Assembly: GCF_014851395.1 (NCBI RefSeq)
Contig: NW_024040485.1
Coordinates: 14,577,587 to 14,641,586 of the forward strand
Length of the DNA: 64,000 bases
Source of the DNA: Micropterus salmoides
Taxonomy: Eukaryota > Chordata > Actinopteri > Centrarchiformes > Centrarchidae
Reading direction: 5' to 3'
Below the pieces are notes generated by a model, which was given only the letters and a program-made list of their open reading frames with translations, was not told the origin of the DNA and did no database searches. A program made the position numbers and the translations under genes. Positions 39,443 through 52,118 of the stretch are shown piece after piece (the stretch's first letter is position 1; the number at the start of each line of letters is the position of its first letter).

Positions 39443-42400
39443 TAATGTCAAATTTTTATCTTTTTAATATTTTTAATTGGGTGTAATGGTGCAGAGAAAA
39501 CACACACCACACTGGTTTTCCATAGATGCTATTTCTTGTTTGTATTTGTACATTTCTCCCACCTCCTTGTGCCATTATATAACAGATGTATAAAATGACG
39601 CTACTGCTAGGCAAAAGTAGGTCATGCAGGTATCAGATTTGTTTTAGATGTTTCAGACCGCCCAGTCTACACATATGAAAGAAGATGACCACTATCAAAG
39701 GGAGCCGCCACAAAGGTTGGACAAGTGTACAGGCACATACCTGCTGTGAGTGAATGAGAACTGTTATCTGAGTCTTTAAAGTAAAGAAAGCCAGATTGTG
39801 GGGGGATTATGTCGTGCAGTCAGTGTCAACACTGTTGTGTTTAAATGCCAAAAGGAGAACAGGCACCTCTGTCTTGATATCTAAATACAGCACAAAGGGG
39901 AAATGTAAAAGATTAAGTGGTTTATGTTGGATAGCTGTGTCATATCTGCAGAAACAGGGATCAGAAGAGTATTTGTTTAGGTCCTAAAGTGTTCCAACAT
40001 AGGCAGGGTGAGTGAATGAGAGACGTTATAATGCTTTTCAATAATCCATTCAGTAGACTCAAAAAGGAACAGTAGATTCCTTAAAAATGATTTTTTTTTA
40101 TTAGTTTGAGCTGCTCTGGATAAAACATCATACATTTCTGTCTTAGGGAGATTGTTTTGATTGCGAAATATTCCTTGGTTGAGCATACCAGCATGCTTGT
40201 GTTTCCCTTCAAAAAGGTTGTAAAGGTTAACAATATGTCTCAGCACAACATTTGTCTAAAGCAGTGCCATACATTGTGCTGATGGAAGACCCTCCCTCAT
40301 GCCACACTGGTATTTCCAGTCCTGGGGTTGACTGAATGGGGAAGCTATTGTGCTGTAACTCCTCTCTGGCCCCGGGCCATACACATCCAGCCTGTCATCC
40401 ATTGATATGCTTGGCTTGCCATTTTATAATTCATATTGAATGTTGCGGGCCTGTGGCAGGGCGATCATGAATTATCAGCTAAACCATGGGAGATTCACAG
40501 ATGACTGGTCAATCTGTGTGGTGAGAACTAGCACAGAGGGAGAAAAAAAATTCTAATGTATCAGTCTTGCATGGAAATTCTGCCCAACTGGAGGCATTTC
40601 AAGAAATAAGGCAGGGGTTTATCATCTGGAATGGACTTTCTTGTAGATTGAGAGCCATATGGAGGCAGATAAATCATCATGATTGTTTTTTGTCTTTATT
40701 TCTACTACAGTTTTGTCAGCACTTTTCCACAACATGTAGCTGAATGCAGCTTTTCGGTTTCCACACAGAGCACCAGATATATTTTTGTATAGCGTTGTGT
40801 AACAAATGCTGTATTTATAATAACTGGGAACCTGGAAAGTTTTGAATCATAAGAGAACATGAAATTGAAATGAGCCAGAGTCACATGAATCCAAGGATCA
40901 GTTTTTTGCGCAGAGGAAATGAAATACAATATCACCCCTGAAAGGGTCATCCTAGATTTATTGCAATGGCGATTTCCTGAGTGCGTTTTTTTTGTTAAGC
41001 AAAAAGCAGCAAGAAATGTTTCCATCCAGTATGCGAATGTGAGAGCAAACCTCTTTTCCCTTTATGAGAGAAGCTTGATCTTCATTGTGTGTTTGGATGT
41101 GAAAAGTTGCTGTTATACAGTCAGTTGATGAACAAACACTTAATTTAATGGGCTAGGAGCTACAGTTTTCTGACAGTTTGATTTCATTTGTTAAGCAGTC
41201 TTTAAATCCCACTCGCTCGCAGCATCACAGAGCTGCTCAATTCATACCCCTTATGCTAACAAGTTGTATAAACATTGGACCAGATGCCCACTGCACTCTT
41301 TCACATCTTAAATGCTGTCCACACCTTTTTTTGTCTCCAGGCAACCTATTTCAAATAATAGATGAGTCCGGCTTACATCCACGAAGTAGTTTGCCTTCAG
41401 AATCTAAACTTTTGGATTTGCTCGGTGTAACTGCTTCACAGGAGGGTTCAGCTGTCATAACAAAGTAATGCATTTAATCTTGAGAGGAAGCAGAGGGGTT
41501 TCAAATAAAATCAAGTCTGCACTATAGAAGATGTAGAGTTTTTTCTTTCTTTGTGAGTGAGGTGTTTGCCAACAATATAAATCATGTTTGGAACAGAGAC
41601 AAAAGTATTTACGGAAGCAACAGGAACCTGTCGGATTTTAGTGTGGTTTTAACGTTCACCCAATACTTTTAAATAGCTTGGAGGCATGTCAGAACTAATT
41701 TAATTTGAACAAAAAACACACAAGAGTACAAGAGCTAAACAAACATGCAAAAACAAAAGCAGGCACATAACATTTAACACCAAAGGGACATTGTGCTAAA
41801 GCAATCAAAGCAGATTGTTGCTCTGACTAAATACCTGCGGCAGTGAATTTTCTTTTTTAAGCACAGCCACTCCAGCTGTTTTTTAGTCACATACATTTTT
41901 AGCATTAATTTGTTAAAGAGAGCTTGATTTTGGAGACACGTCACATGTGTGAAAGACCACAAAGGCCATTTGAACAAAAGCCCCTCACTGTTAGAAAAGA
42001 AAAAGAGAGCAAGGCTACAATTATATTTACTCTGTGTGAAAATTGTTTTAAAATGATGCATTTGTCTCTGCCTGTCCTCCTCGCTCCTTATCAGAAATGT
42101 CATAACAGCTCAGGTCTCGCATTTTTTTTTTATTACTGCTGGTTATGATTTACACAGTAAATGCTGGTGTTAAAACTAATGTCAGCAGTGGGGAAAAGGA
42201 TGGCAATCAATAAAATAAATTATGATGGATTCTGTAAATGTGCTTTTATGTGCTTTCTGTAAATCAAGTGTGTGTTTTAGTGTACGCATAGATTTTCTGA
42301 TGTGTCTGTTCTTGAGACAGAGAAAAAAAAACAGAGAGGTACTGATGTGTAAATATCAGTCATCAGTAATATATATGAAACTGGTTCCACTTTGATTTGC

Positions 42401-42479
42401 TTACCAATAGTTTCTTGTTCATTTCACTCACTTTTGCAAGGCTTATGGTCATATTTGAATTGGTGTAGTAGCTTGTATT

Positions 42480-42482
<3 letters not shown>

Positions 42483-42519
<37 letters not shown>
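42483..42519. repeat. (TC)n microsatellite
   Basis: A pure TC run of 37 bp in intron 2. Confidence 0.98.
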
Positions 42520-42523
<4 letters not shown>

Positions 42524-45368
42524 GCTGGCTAGCTCTCACTACAGGCCATGAATGCAGCTCTGTTGCATTCACTATATTAGTAATCTCCTCGGGCTGAGAG
42601 GCTGCGCCATAGAGCATGACCACACATTTTTTTGTCCAGGAATTAAATGTCACCTCAGGGTGGGTCACCAGCAAACAAAAGGCCACCACCCGATTTGCAG
42701 GTATAAACAGTCAAAGATAAGGAAGCCCTCTCCTGCCGCGCAGGAAATTGAATAAATACGCAGCAAGAAAAAAGTCAGAAACAGCGAAGCACAAAGAACC
42801 TTTTTGTTTGCCTTGCGCTATCGGCATTGACCCCTTCTTGTAGCATATATCCCCTTTGATTGTGCGAGGCACAATGGCTTCATCGAAGTTGAGGTGCAGG
42901 AAACTGTCTGTCATCAAGATCTCCCCATTTGTGAATCTCTTATCAGTGCTCCTGTTTTCTGCTCACATTGACCGGAATGCTGGTGGAAGGGATTGAGGCA
43001 AGGTCATCACGCTCTAGCCAATCAAAGTGGTCAGTGTTCCAGAGATAGCAGGGGGTTATTGCCAAGGAATGCGCATGGATGTGTTTTTTTGTGACTTTCC
43101 TGATACATCTCAGAGAGACTTCAAACGGAGCTGTATAAAAACCCACAAAGGCATCCCCTGTACGTATGTACATCTGAATGTGTACTATGCAGTGTGTTAG
43201 CAATACCTTTGTATGCACGAGAGACTCTCGAGGCACTACTTCGATCACATGCTCGATGGAGAACAAAGTGTCCGTAGGCTAATTTTTGGTAGCATTGCTA
43301 GCTTGGCTACTACTGTAGAAGAAGGTAAACACTGATGGAAGGCATTCCAACAGTGCTTGAAAATGTACTGCAAAGGGAAAAATTCAGCCAATTTTGTTAA
43401 CCAACCTGCTGCAGTAAACCTGCTACCCAATTAGCTTGCTGATGGTAATGTTAGCTCGGCTACCATCGTCATGGGACCCTTGCCTTGCAGATTGCAGCAC
43501 TCAGAGTCTGTGAGAGTCTGCTCTGTAACCAAAGACTGTTTTTTCCGGAAACATGGAGTGCCAGTACAAATCTGTCTGACCAGTCCTGGTGCAGCCATAT
43601 GCAATCTGAAAAAGGGGCTACAGAAGGACAAACATTGGTAGCAGAAGTTGAGGAAGTGTCCTAAGGACATTCCTGATAAGAATCATCCATTAATCTAAGC
43701 CAACACAGACTCTTCCTTAATTGCATTAAAAATTGTATTTTAATGTGCAATGAAATGTGCACTAGATGAAAAACATATGACAAAATGAAAGAGGAAAAAC
43801 AAAACATACATCAAAGGGTTTATTTTTTGTGTGCACAAACTAAAGTCACAAAAATGTCTTGTGTTGGGATGAAACTGTATAAGCAAAACCTCAACTACAC
43901 AACTCCATCCACTTCAACACAAGTGGGTTTGTGTAGAGACACGAAATTAGCGAAATGGACTTGTGCCCAATGAAAGTGATAACACCACTGCATTAAAGGC
44001 TACTTCAGGCTCTGCGTCTCCATGAAGAGGAAGCCTGTGTCTCTTATCGAAATTGTCGGTTCATTATCGTCTCAAGACCCTGATCTCTGTTCCTAGTCAT
44101 CCTTGTAGTCTCTGGTTCATTATTCATGTAATCCGTGTTCCAGTTGCAGCTTCTCCTGACACCTTGTCTATGTGACGTACTGAGTAAGCCTCCTGGGCTT
44201 GGCTCTGTACAGGCATGGTTGGGTGGAGGGATGGGGGGGTTTGATTAGGAGGGTGAAATGGAGAGACTGTGCCCCAGCAAACAAGAACAGAGACATAAGC
44301 ATGTGATGGAGACAAACCCACATCCTCCTCCTCTTTCCCCCTCTTCATCCTCTGTTTTTTTCCTCTCCATCCCCACCCTAAGGGAGGCACCTGACTTATT
44401 CTGAGATGTGTTCTTGAGCGGAAAATCCAGCTGGGGTTTAAGTGCAGGGGTAAAATATGGGCTTTGAGGGGAGTTAAGCATCACTCAGGGTAGATCAAAC
44501 CTGTGAAACTATACCTCTGATGCACTTGGGAGAGTTTCTTTAACTCACCTCTTTCTGTGTGTTTCATCAACTCCCCAACAAAAAGAGATGCAACAATGTG
44601 TTACATATTGAACAAGCAATGATCTAATTCTGTCAAAATGGCACTCTCCCGGGAACATATAGGTTTTTTCATCTTCCATCTTCGAACATTTTTTTTCCTT
44701 TCAAATGTTTAGCCTCTGTGACAGTTATTTGTATTATAAAGAAAGGATTTTCTCAGTGGACTATACAAGGTGTTGAATTATACTTTGCTTTAATCCGAGT
44801 GATGTGTCCATGGACCGAACAAAAGAAGACACCTGGTAATGTCTATGCAACTATATAATTTTTGTCAGTGTGACTTACATTAAGCACCGGCCGTCTTTGC
44901 ATTTAGCGGATTATACGTATTAGTAATGTAATGATGCTCCCCTCTTTCCTTGCTAGTTTTCTTTGATGTGTGCCCACAGGGTCAAGGATCATCCAATCAA
45001 TCGACAGAGAAGAAAACCTTGATTCTTGCGGCCAAATTAAGACACAGTCATTATAGCCTCCACTTTCTGGCTTTTTTCCTTAGTGCTCACTCCCTTGGGG
45101 GAAATTCTTCATCTGCAGTCTTCTGCAGCTGAGCTGTTCTGTTGAACCAAAATAATCCACCGTGTCGACTGTTCAGTTGTGGCAAAACTTAAACATTTTC
45201 TGTGTGTTGTGTAATTCCAGACTGGTTTTCTGCAACATCAAAACAGAATGTTCTTTGCATGTCAAATATTTTGTTTACGTTGTGGGGTTGTTAGATACTT
45301 TATAAAGAAGTTTGCCGGTTTAAAGGAGAATTCTGGTATATTTTACATCCTGGTTCTTTACAACCTGG

Positions 45369-45536
45369 TGGGCCGGCTGTGGCTCAGGAGGTAGAGCAGA
45401 TTGCCCGTTAATCGGAAGGTCAACAGTTCAATCCCTATCTCTTCCAGGCTGCATGTCAAAGTGTCCTTGGGCAAGATACTGAACCCGAAATTGCCCCTTG
45501 TAGCTGTTCCACCAGTGTGAATGGTGAATGCAGTTA
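45369..45536 (+). mobile_element. tRNA-derived SINE
   Basis: The + strand head GGCTGTGGCTCAGGAGGTAG has an A box, and CAGTTCAATCC resembles a B box. The body contains GTCCTTGGGCAAGATACTGA, a standard fish SINE core. It lies directly left of a Tc1 end. Confidence 0.75.
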
Positions 45537-45538
45537 TA

Positions 45539-46619
45539 CAGGTGCTGGTCATATAATTAGAATATCAGCAAAAAGTTGATTTATTTCAGTAATTCCTTAC
45601 AAAAAGTGAAACTTGTATAATGTATACATTCATTCCACACAGACTGATATATTTCAAATGTTTATTTCATTAAATTGTTATGATTAAAACTGACAACTAA
45701 TGAAAATCCCAAATTCAGTATCTCCGAAAATTTGAATATTACTTAAGACTTATGATTTTTAGAAATGTTGGCCAACTGAAAAGTATGAACATGAAAAGTA
45801 TGAGCATGTACAGCACTCAATACTTAGTTGGGGCTCCTTTTGCCTGAATTACTGCAGCAATGTGGCGTGGAATGGAGTCGATCAGTCTGTGGCACTGCTC
45901 AGGTGTTATGAGAGCCCAGGTTGCTCTGATAGTGGCCTTCAGCTCTTCTGCATTGTTGGGTCTGACGTATCGCATCTTCCTCTTCACAATACCCATAGAT
46001 TTTCTATATGGTTAAGGTCAGGCGAGTTTGCTGGCCAATAAGAACAGGGATACCATGGTCCTTAAACCAGGTACTGGTAGCTTTGGCACTGTGTGCAGGT
46101 GCCAAGCCCTGTTGGAAAATGAAATCTGCATCTCCATAAAGTTGGTCAGCAGCAGGAAGCACGAAGTGCTCTAAAACTTCCTGGTAGACGGCTGCGTTGA
46201 CCTTGGACCTCAGAAAACACAGTGGACCAACACCAGCAGATGACATGGCACCCCAAACCATCACTGACTGTGGAAACTTTACACTGGACTTCAAGCAACG
46301 TGGATTCTGTGCCTCTCCTCTCTTCCTCCAGACTCTGGGACCTTGACTTCCAAAGGAAATGCAAAATTTACTTTCATCAGAGAACATAACTTCGGACCAC
46401 TCAGCAGCAGTCCAGTCCTTTTTGTCTTTAGCCCAGGCGAGACGCTTCTGATGCTGTGTCTTGTTCAAGAGTGGCTTGACACAAGGAATGCGACAGCTGA
46501 AACCCATGTCTTGCATACGTCTGTGCGTGGTGGTTCTTGAAGCACTGACTCCAGCTGCAGTCCACTCTTTGTGAATCTCCCCCACATTTTTGAATGGGTT
46601 TTGTTTCACAATCCAAACG
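45539..46619 (-). mobile_element. Truncated Tc1/mariner-type transposon
   Basis: One terminal end is visible, CAGGTGCTGGTCATATAATT, preceded by the TA target dinucleotide at 45537-45538. The element continues to a transposase remnant on the minus strand and stops abruptly at about 46619, where the host repeat resumes. The other end and the N-terminal DNA-binding part of the transposase are missing. Confidence 0.85.
46004..46609 (-). pseudogene. Tc1-like transposase remnant (201 codons, broken)
   Basis: This minus-strand frame encodes the catalytic part of a Tc1-family DDE transposase, which cuts and pastes its own DNA at TA sites. Visible motifs are TTTHRRMQDMGF, LAWAKDKKDWTAAEW, MFSDESKF (first catalytic Asp, residue 78), VMVWGAMSSAGVG and FIFQQGLAPAHSA. 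In the last the usual second catalytic Asp is Gly168. After GIPVL the frame shifts by one base, and the SPDLN..IENLW region that carries the third acidic residue lies in another frame before further stops. The N-terminal paired-type DNA-binding domain is absent. It is plainly inactive, and its ORF starts at an internal Met. Confidence 0.9.
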
Positions 46620-49600
46620 TGCAGGTTGGGATATTTTGTTACCTTCCAAGAGAGCCAGGCTAACTTAGCTGTTTCCCCTGTTTTTAGTCATAGGCTGCTG
46701 GTGCTTATCAAGCTAATTGGCTATATATTCTACTGTACAAACGTAAGTGGTATCAATCTTCTCATCTAACTCAGAGCAAGAAAAAAAAAGCATATTTCCC
46801 CAAAACTTGAAAGTATGCTATTTATTTAAATTGAAATTTACTTCTCGTGCTCGTGCAGTTAGCCCACATATCATTTGTTTTGAGATGCGTCTCCCAAATC
46901 TTTACAATGAATGTATGTGGTTTGTGCAAAGTTAGAATAACCCAGTTGTCAAAGTGGCCACAATTACAAGAATAAGACCCAGGTTGAAAACTGGATTTTC
47001 CCTTTAAATTCTTGTTGCTCACCTAAAAGAGAAGGCATTACACGCCTGCATCTAGCGTGATAGGATCTAGCTGTCTCTAAATGGACCCACCTGAGGAGTT
47101 AAGAGGTAGCAGCAGGGTCTGTCACACTTAGCCTTAGCAAATTGACAAATCCGTACCCCTAAACCTCTTCAACAAGACATGCGTCAACATGGAGCATGTG
47201 ATTCTCTCTTCCCACCTACTGTGGGTTTTTTAAGTCAAGAAAACATTCAAGAGATGCGGTAGAGAAAAGGCCATGGCCATGAATACAAATGATGGCTTTG
47301 GAATTTGAAGTGGCAACACTGAATTCATGTATCACCAGAAAGAGAAAAGAGATATGACTCAGAGCACTTCGTCTAACCACAAATGGACTCAGTCCTATAT
47401 TGCCAGTTTCTATTTTAGAATACTTGTATCGGAATCAAGAGTGTCTGATAGCAGTTGTCTGGGAAAGGCGGGTGTAGCCCCGGGGTTTGTGGTCTTGTCT
47501 GACACTGTCTTTAGAAACAATTCCCAGCAAGGTGGACTAGAGCAGGGACTAAAGTGTCATGGGAAATGGTGCCATATGTCCAACTAGATTCTCAGTGTTT
47601 CACCTCATTTCGACAGTTGAAATGAAACATGAGCCGCTGTGGCATAGTGAAAAGATCTTGGGGTGTTGACTGTATTTGAAAAGCAGGTGTTATTTTGCGA
47701 GTCCCAAATCTCTTTTCTCATCTCCCACCTTGCTCCTGTGTCTGTCACTTGTGATGGGCGGTCATGTGCATTTTTGCACACTGGATACCTTAAAAATTCA
47801 GGGATGTGTAAATGGACATTTTGAGTGCTGTCTTAGTACAGTGTAAGCTGAATTAGTACTTAGTTTGTCAGGTTAGAGGCATGTGTAGGTACAGTGAAGT
47901 GTACTTTTGTTTTATATAATACATAAAAGGGTTACCGCAGTGGTTTCTTGAATTTTTATTTTTTCTAAACTAATTTTATGCCTTGGCCAGAAATCAAAAC
48001 GTTCCACTGAACAGATTAGAAATACTGCAGTGAAGAACAAAGGGGGAAAAAAGAGGAAAAACACTGATGATGCTTTGTTCCCTAATATTAAGAATTCAAA
48101 TGTGTTTTCCATTTTTTTGTCCTACTTTATGAACACACATTGAAAATCTTTACTCCACCAGAGCAAAACACTCTGTATGACCACTCTGTCACTCCGGATA
48201 TTGGATTATGGAGGCATCCCCCGCTGTTGGAGGAAAAGCTTGACTCTAAGATCTGCTCTTTCTTCCAAAGATGTTGGCTACCAGTAATATCGGGAATAAA
48301 ACAACTTAAAAAGACAAACAATCTTGAAGCACTCCTGCTGTGACCACGGTGGGGGCACTCTTATTTGACTAAAGGCTACACCCTCCTTTATGCTGCAGAG
48401 AAAGCGTCCCTGTCAAACCCAAGCCCAGAACAATGGGGGCCAGCCTTGGGGAAACAGGGCTATTTGCATGCAGCTGTTTGCCGTTTCCAGGACCACAAAG
48501 GCCAATCAAAGGAACCTTAATGGAGGATGACAAGCGTCAACCAACGCCTTTGCTCTCTGTCTGTGCCAGCCCTCGCCACTCTGTCTAGCCTCCAAAAGTG
48601 GCCCAGTTTTTTTTTTTTTTGACTGATCAAACATTCCTCCGGTTTTGTCTCCCACCGTCTGATCGCCTGATGCAGTGGAGTTTGAAGGGTTAAAAGTTAG
48701 TCACGACTGCACTATTGAGAGCTAACACACAGAACAGCAACAGTGAACCTCACCATGTGTGTTATGGTCTGGTGCTTGCAGTCACCAAATGGCAATATCT
48801 TGACACCAAACCTCTATTATATCTTTGTTTCATCTCCAGGGTTTTAAAAGCCACCGAGTGTAACTCTGCAGATGATTTCAGATGCACCCATCTGAGCCAC
48901 AGTGCCACTTCCAATTTCAAGGGTGTTGATAGAAAACAAAATATGTATTATGAGGTGGGGGGAATTGTCGCCAGTGAATTATAGGCTGTCAACTGGAGAA
49001 GAAAAACTCCCAGAATGCAACATATTGAGAAGCGGTCCCGGCCCATGCTTTGCTCTCTTGAGCTCAATAGATGGCTTAGCAGGCAGGTTGGGGGAGGAAT
49101 CTGAAAAGCTACTTTCCTCACAGTCACTCTCTGACCAGAATGCATGATAAGGTTTCATGTCAACAAGGCCAGGAATAGGGATCACAGATAATTCTAGTCA
49201 AAGTGGTTTCCATGGCAATTTGACTAAATGCTCTAAATAAAGCATTATTCAGTTCCCTCACTGATTGAGTAATTTAACCTTAATCTGAGGTACAGATACA
49301 GAGAGAGCAGCCCACTTGCTTTTTTCTTTCAACGCACACACTGGGATCGTGTTATGGATTTTTTTCCTGCAGCTTTCTTGACACCGTTTTCCCTGCAGCT
49401 GGTGCCCTTCTGTCGCAGTCTTCGGCAAAGTTGTGCAGTCAAACAAAGCACAGAGTGTGAGATGAAAAGCTTTTCATACCTCCCTAAGACATTGACATTT
49501 GTGCACACAAACAATCCTCCTCTCTTTCCAAAATCTCACAAAACTTGTTTAAAACCGAGAAAATCAAGAATACCTACATCCAGAAACCTTTGTTGTCGCA

Positions 49601-49685
49601 AGGCTTTTCCTTCTTAGCTGTGCTTAAATCTTTAAATCTTAAGCAACATCAAGTTAAGTCAACCAAAAATATATTCCTTTGAATT

Positions 49686-49707
49686 CTCCTCCTCCTCCTC
49701 CTCCTCA
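49686..49707. repeat. (CTC)n microsatellite
   Basis: About seven CTC/TCC units in a row in intron 2. Confidence 0.9.
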
Positions 49708-51904
49708 TGCAGAGCGAAAAAATCTCCTTCATATATATTTTAACTTTTTAGACAGATTTGTCATTACTTGCCCAATTACAAGTTGACAAGACAGTCATTA
49801 ATGAGACAGAGACTATCCGCAGTTCGGAGAAGAAGCAATTTGTTCTTTAGGTGGCCAGTACGGTCTCGAAACTCCCCCTAATTGATGTAGTGTTAGCCTA
49901 TGACCAGAGATCTATACAGGCGAGGGAGGAGGAGGCCAGTGAGGCACAAGCCTAATCAATCGCTAGGACTCCGTTGACAGCAGCATGCCATCATGCCATA
50001 GTGGTCTGATAGATGGCCAGGCTCGCCAGTGGACAGCCAGAGAAAGGAGGTTATGAAGGCAGATGGCGTGTGCTAGTGTGTGTCCGTCAGGGTGTTTTAG
50101 CCGAAAGACTCGGCTCAGAATTTTAAAACCCCATGAAATGCATTCTTTCTGTCTGCTCTCTGTAGCTGCCGTGATAAACCCGTCACTCCTTCCATGAGCA
50201 ATGGCAGGCGGGACAATCATTAGTCTTCGCAGTAAAGCCGGCGACTTCACTCTGTGTTTTATCATTCACCATTCTGGACAGGTTTTCTGAAAGGTTTGGG
50301 TAATTGTAGTAGTTATTGGAATAGATGGAGTGACCCCACAGCCCTCCACTTATGGTTCGGCTACAGTGACGTCTCCTAATGAGGTGATAAACAGTCCAGC
50401 TAAGCAGAATCTACTGGCCATTAGATAGATCATGGTATTATAATGAAATGTCTTGTGGCCGAATGCCAGAGAATTTATGCCATTAGTTTCATATTTTGTT
50501 ATATGGCTACCACTACTTGTGTGTGCAGAGGTTTCTCCTAATATGCGATGTCTTCAACATTATATTCTTAACAGTGGATGGATTTTCTTTTTCTGTTTGG
50601 TAGTGTGACATGTGCAGACTGACATAGAATATCATTATAACTGAGCCAGGCACAGCAGGCTGGAATGACTAGCAGACATTTGCGTCTGGGGTTTCAGGGT
50701 AGGAATTTCAAGCCGGTATCACTTCAACTTCGAGCAGTTCAAACAATGCTAATTGCGTCAGGCCCTGACTGTCAAAAGTGTGAGGATAATTAGAGTGAGG
50801 GGGCAAAGTGAACCTGGGGTGGTAAGTGTTAGTACATGACAATGCTCGCGAGCCAATGGGAGCATGGAAAAGGTAACAGGCTGAAAGGAGGGCTAATTAG
50901 GAGAGAGCAGTGCAGGAAATACAAATGGTAGCTGCCCCCTCAGGGACCCACTATTGCTGCAAACAACGGCGATTATTGACAGTTCATGCAGCGCTCTGCT
51001 TGCACTTCTTAAATGGAACACATTTGCATGTTCTACTTAGATTTTACCTAATTGTTTTCTCAGAATTGCAGACAGTTACATTTCTTTTTTTAACTTTGGA
51101 TCATTTTAAACTCAGCTAATGGAGTTTTCTTTCTTTCTGTAGTATTCTTTTTTCTCTCTCTTTGCAAATCTCCCTATCTGTAGTTCCACCCCATTTGTGA
51201 CATGACATTTTATTACTTAGAAAGAGGAAATACAGAGGAATAACCTATTTCATTGTAATTTGCTGAAGGGGGTGGGGATGTGAGCAGCAAATTTGAGTAA
51301 AATATTTCATTTTTCCCCAATGTAGAGCTATTTGGCTGCGCTCCCATCTGCTGTGTTCCATGTATAGATTTTTCCTCCTGTGTGGACTCTTCGATCGCCG
51401 ACACTATAAAATGGATTATATTACACTTCATTCTGCCGGGATTCTGTCTTTTTCTCTATCTTCCTTTACAGGGCAACTAAAACAGAAGAAACAAATGAGG
51501 GGGCTTGTACGGCCGTAAAACAAACTATTCTCAGTCCAGAAAGGTTTGGCTGTGCGTTGGATGTTCTCTGGGTGGAGGCCTTCCTGATGCTCTGTAGCCT
51601 TTGTGTTTGCTCAAGAATTTATGAGGTTACCATTGCTCTCCAATGACTTAGATTTGATATCTTAGCCAACATCCAAGACCACAGAGAGATGAATTGTTAC
51701 GTCTTCCTTCATTCCTGTATCGCATGTAATGGCCCGTCTGTTTAAAACTGTGGTAAACATTGGACGCCTGTTGCCTATTTATTTTGTGCCAGTGGATTTT
51801 TACCACATGATGTGTGGTCTTACTGTATTGAAGCAGTGATCCCTTTCACTCATCAATTTTTATTATTTTCCTAAAGTTTCTTCTCTGTCTTTGTATCTCA
51901 TCAG

Positions 51905-52118
51905 GTTTCAGCCGGGCAGCCTTGCCTTTCGGGCTGGTCAGGAGGGAGCTCTCGTGTGAGGGATATGCAATTGATCTCCGCTGCCCGGGGAGTGATGTCA
52001 TTATGATCGAGACGGCCAACTACGGCCGGACTGATGACAAGATCTGTGACGCTGACCCATTCCAGATGGAGAACGTCAACTGCTACCTCCCCGATGCCTA
52101 CAAGATTATATCACAAAG
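51905..52118 (+). CDS. adgrl2: Latrophilin-2 coding exon 2: first part of SUEL/galactose-binding lectin domain
   Basis: This exon encodes the end of codon 26 through residue 96 plus two bases of codon 97. It carries the conserved latrophilin stretch from FSRAALPFGLVRREL through RCPGSDVIMIE, NYGRTDDKICDADPFQMEN and CYLPDAYKI. Cysteines at 43, 52, 73 and 85 are the first four of eight in the domain. In the family this rhamnose-binding-type lectin fold is the main binding site for teneurins; sugar binding in latrophilins is weak. FSRAALPFGLVRRELSCEGY matches latrophilin-2 as I recall it, while L1 has LSRAGLPFGLMRREL and L3 FSRAPIPMAVVRREL. The acceptor is tcatcag|GT and the donor AAAG|GTAAGA. 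I am very sure of the family, and fairly sure of paralogue 2; whether this is the a or b teleost copy cannot be told. Confidence 0.97.

Larger units (their letters stand above)
45319..47008. mobile_element. TTAA-flanked DNA element interrupted by a SINE and a Tc1 fragment
   Basis: The left end TTTAAAGGAGAATTCTGG and the right end, reverse-complemented as TTTAAAGGGAAAATCCAG, are related, and both go on to a CCTGG motif within about 35 bp. The two arms (45319-45368 and about 46620-47008) are separated by a SINE and a Tc1-like fragment. The right arm contains GTATCAATCTTCTCATCTAA and AGAGCCAGGCTAACTTAGCT, which belong to a repeat common in percomorph genomes, from memory. Confidence 0.65.
36244..51904 (+). 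other. adgrl2: Intron 2 of adgrl2
   Basis: This 15.7-kb intron (donor GTGAGT; acceptor after ttgtatctcatcag) separates the signal-peptide exon from the first lectin exon. I see no additional coding exon in it. It contains a TIR element (37767-39442), a (CT)n run (42483-42519), a nested block of three mobile elements (45319-47008), a (CTC)n run at 49686 and unique-looking stretches around 49790-50270 and 50690-50930 that could be conserved non-coding DNA. Confidence 0.8.

Noticed and set aside
45369..45440. tRNA gene
   Set aside because: The A and B boxes are SINE-like and the sequence continues into the typical SINE body; no closed clover-leaf can be drawn.
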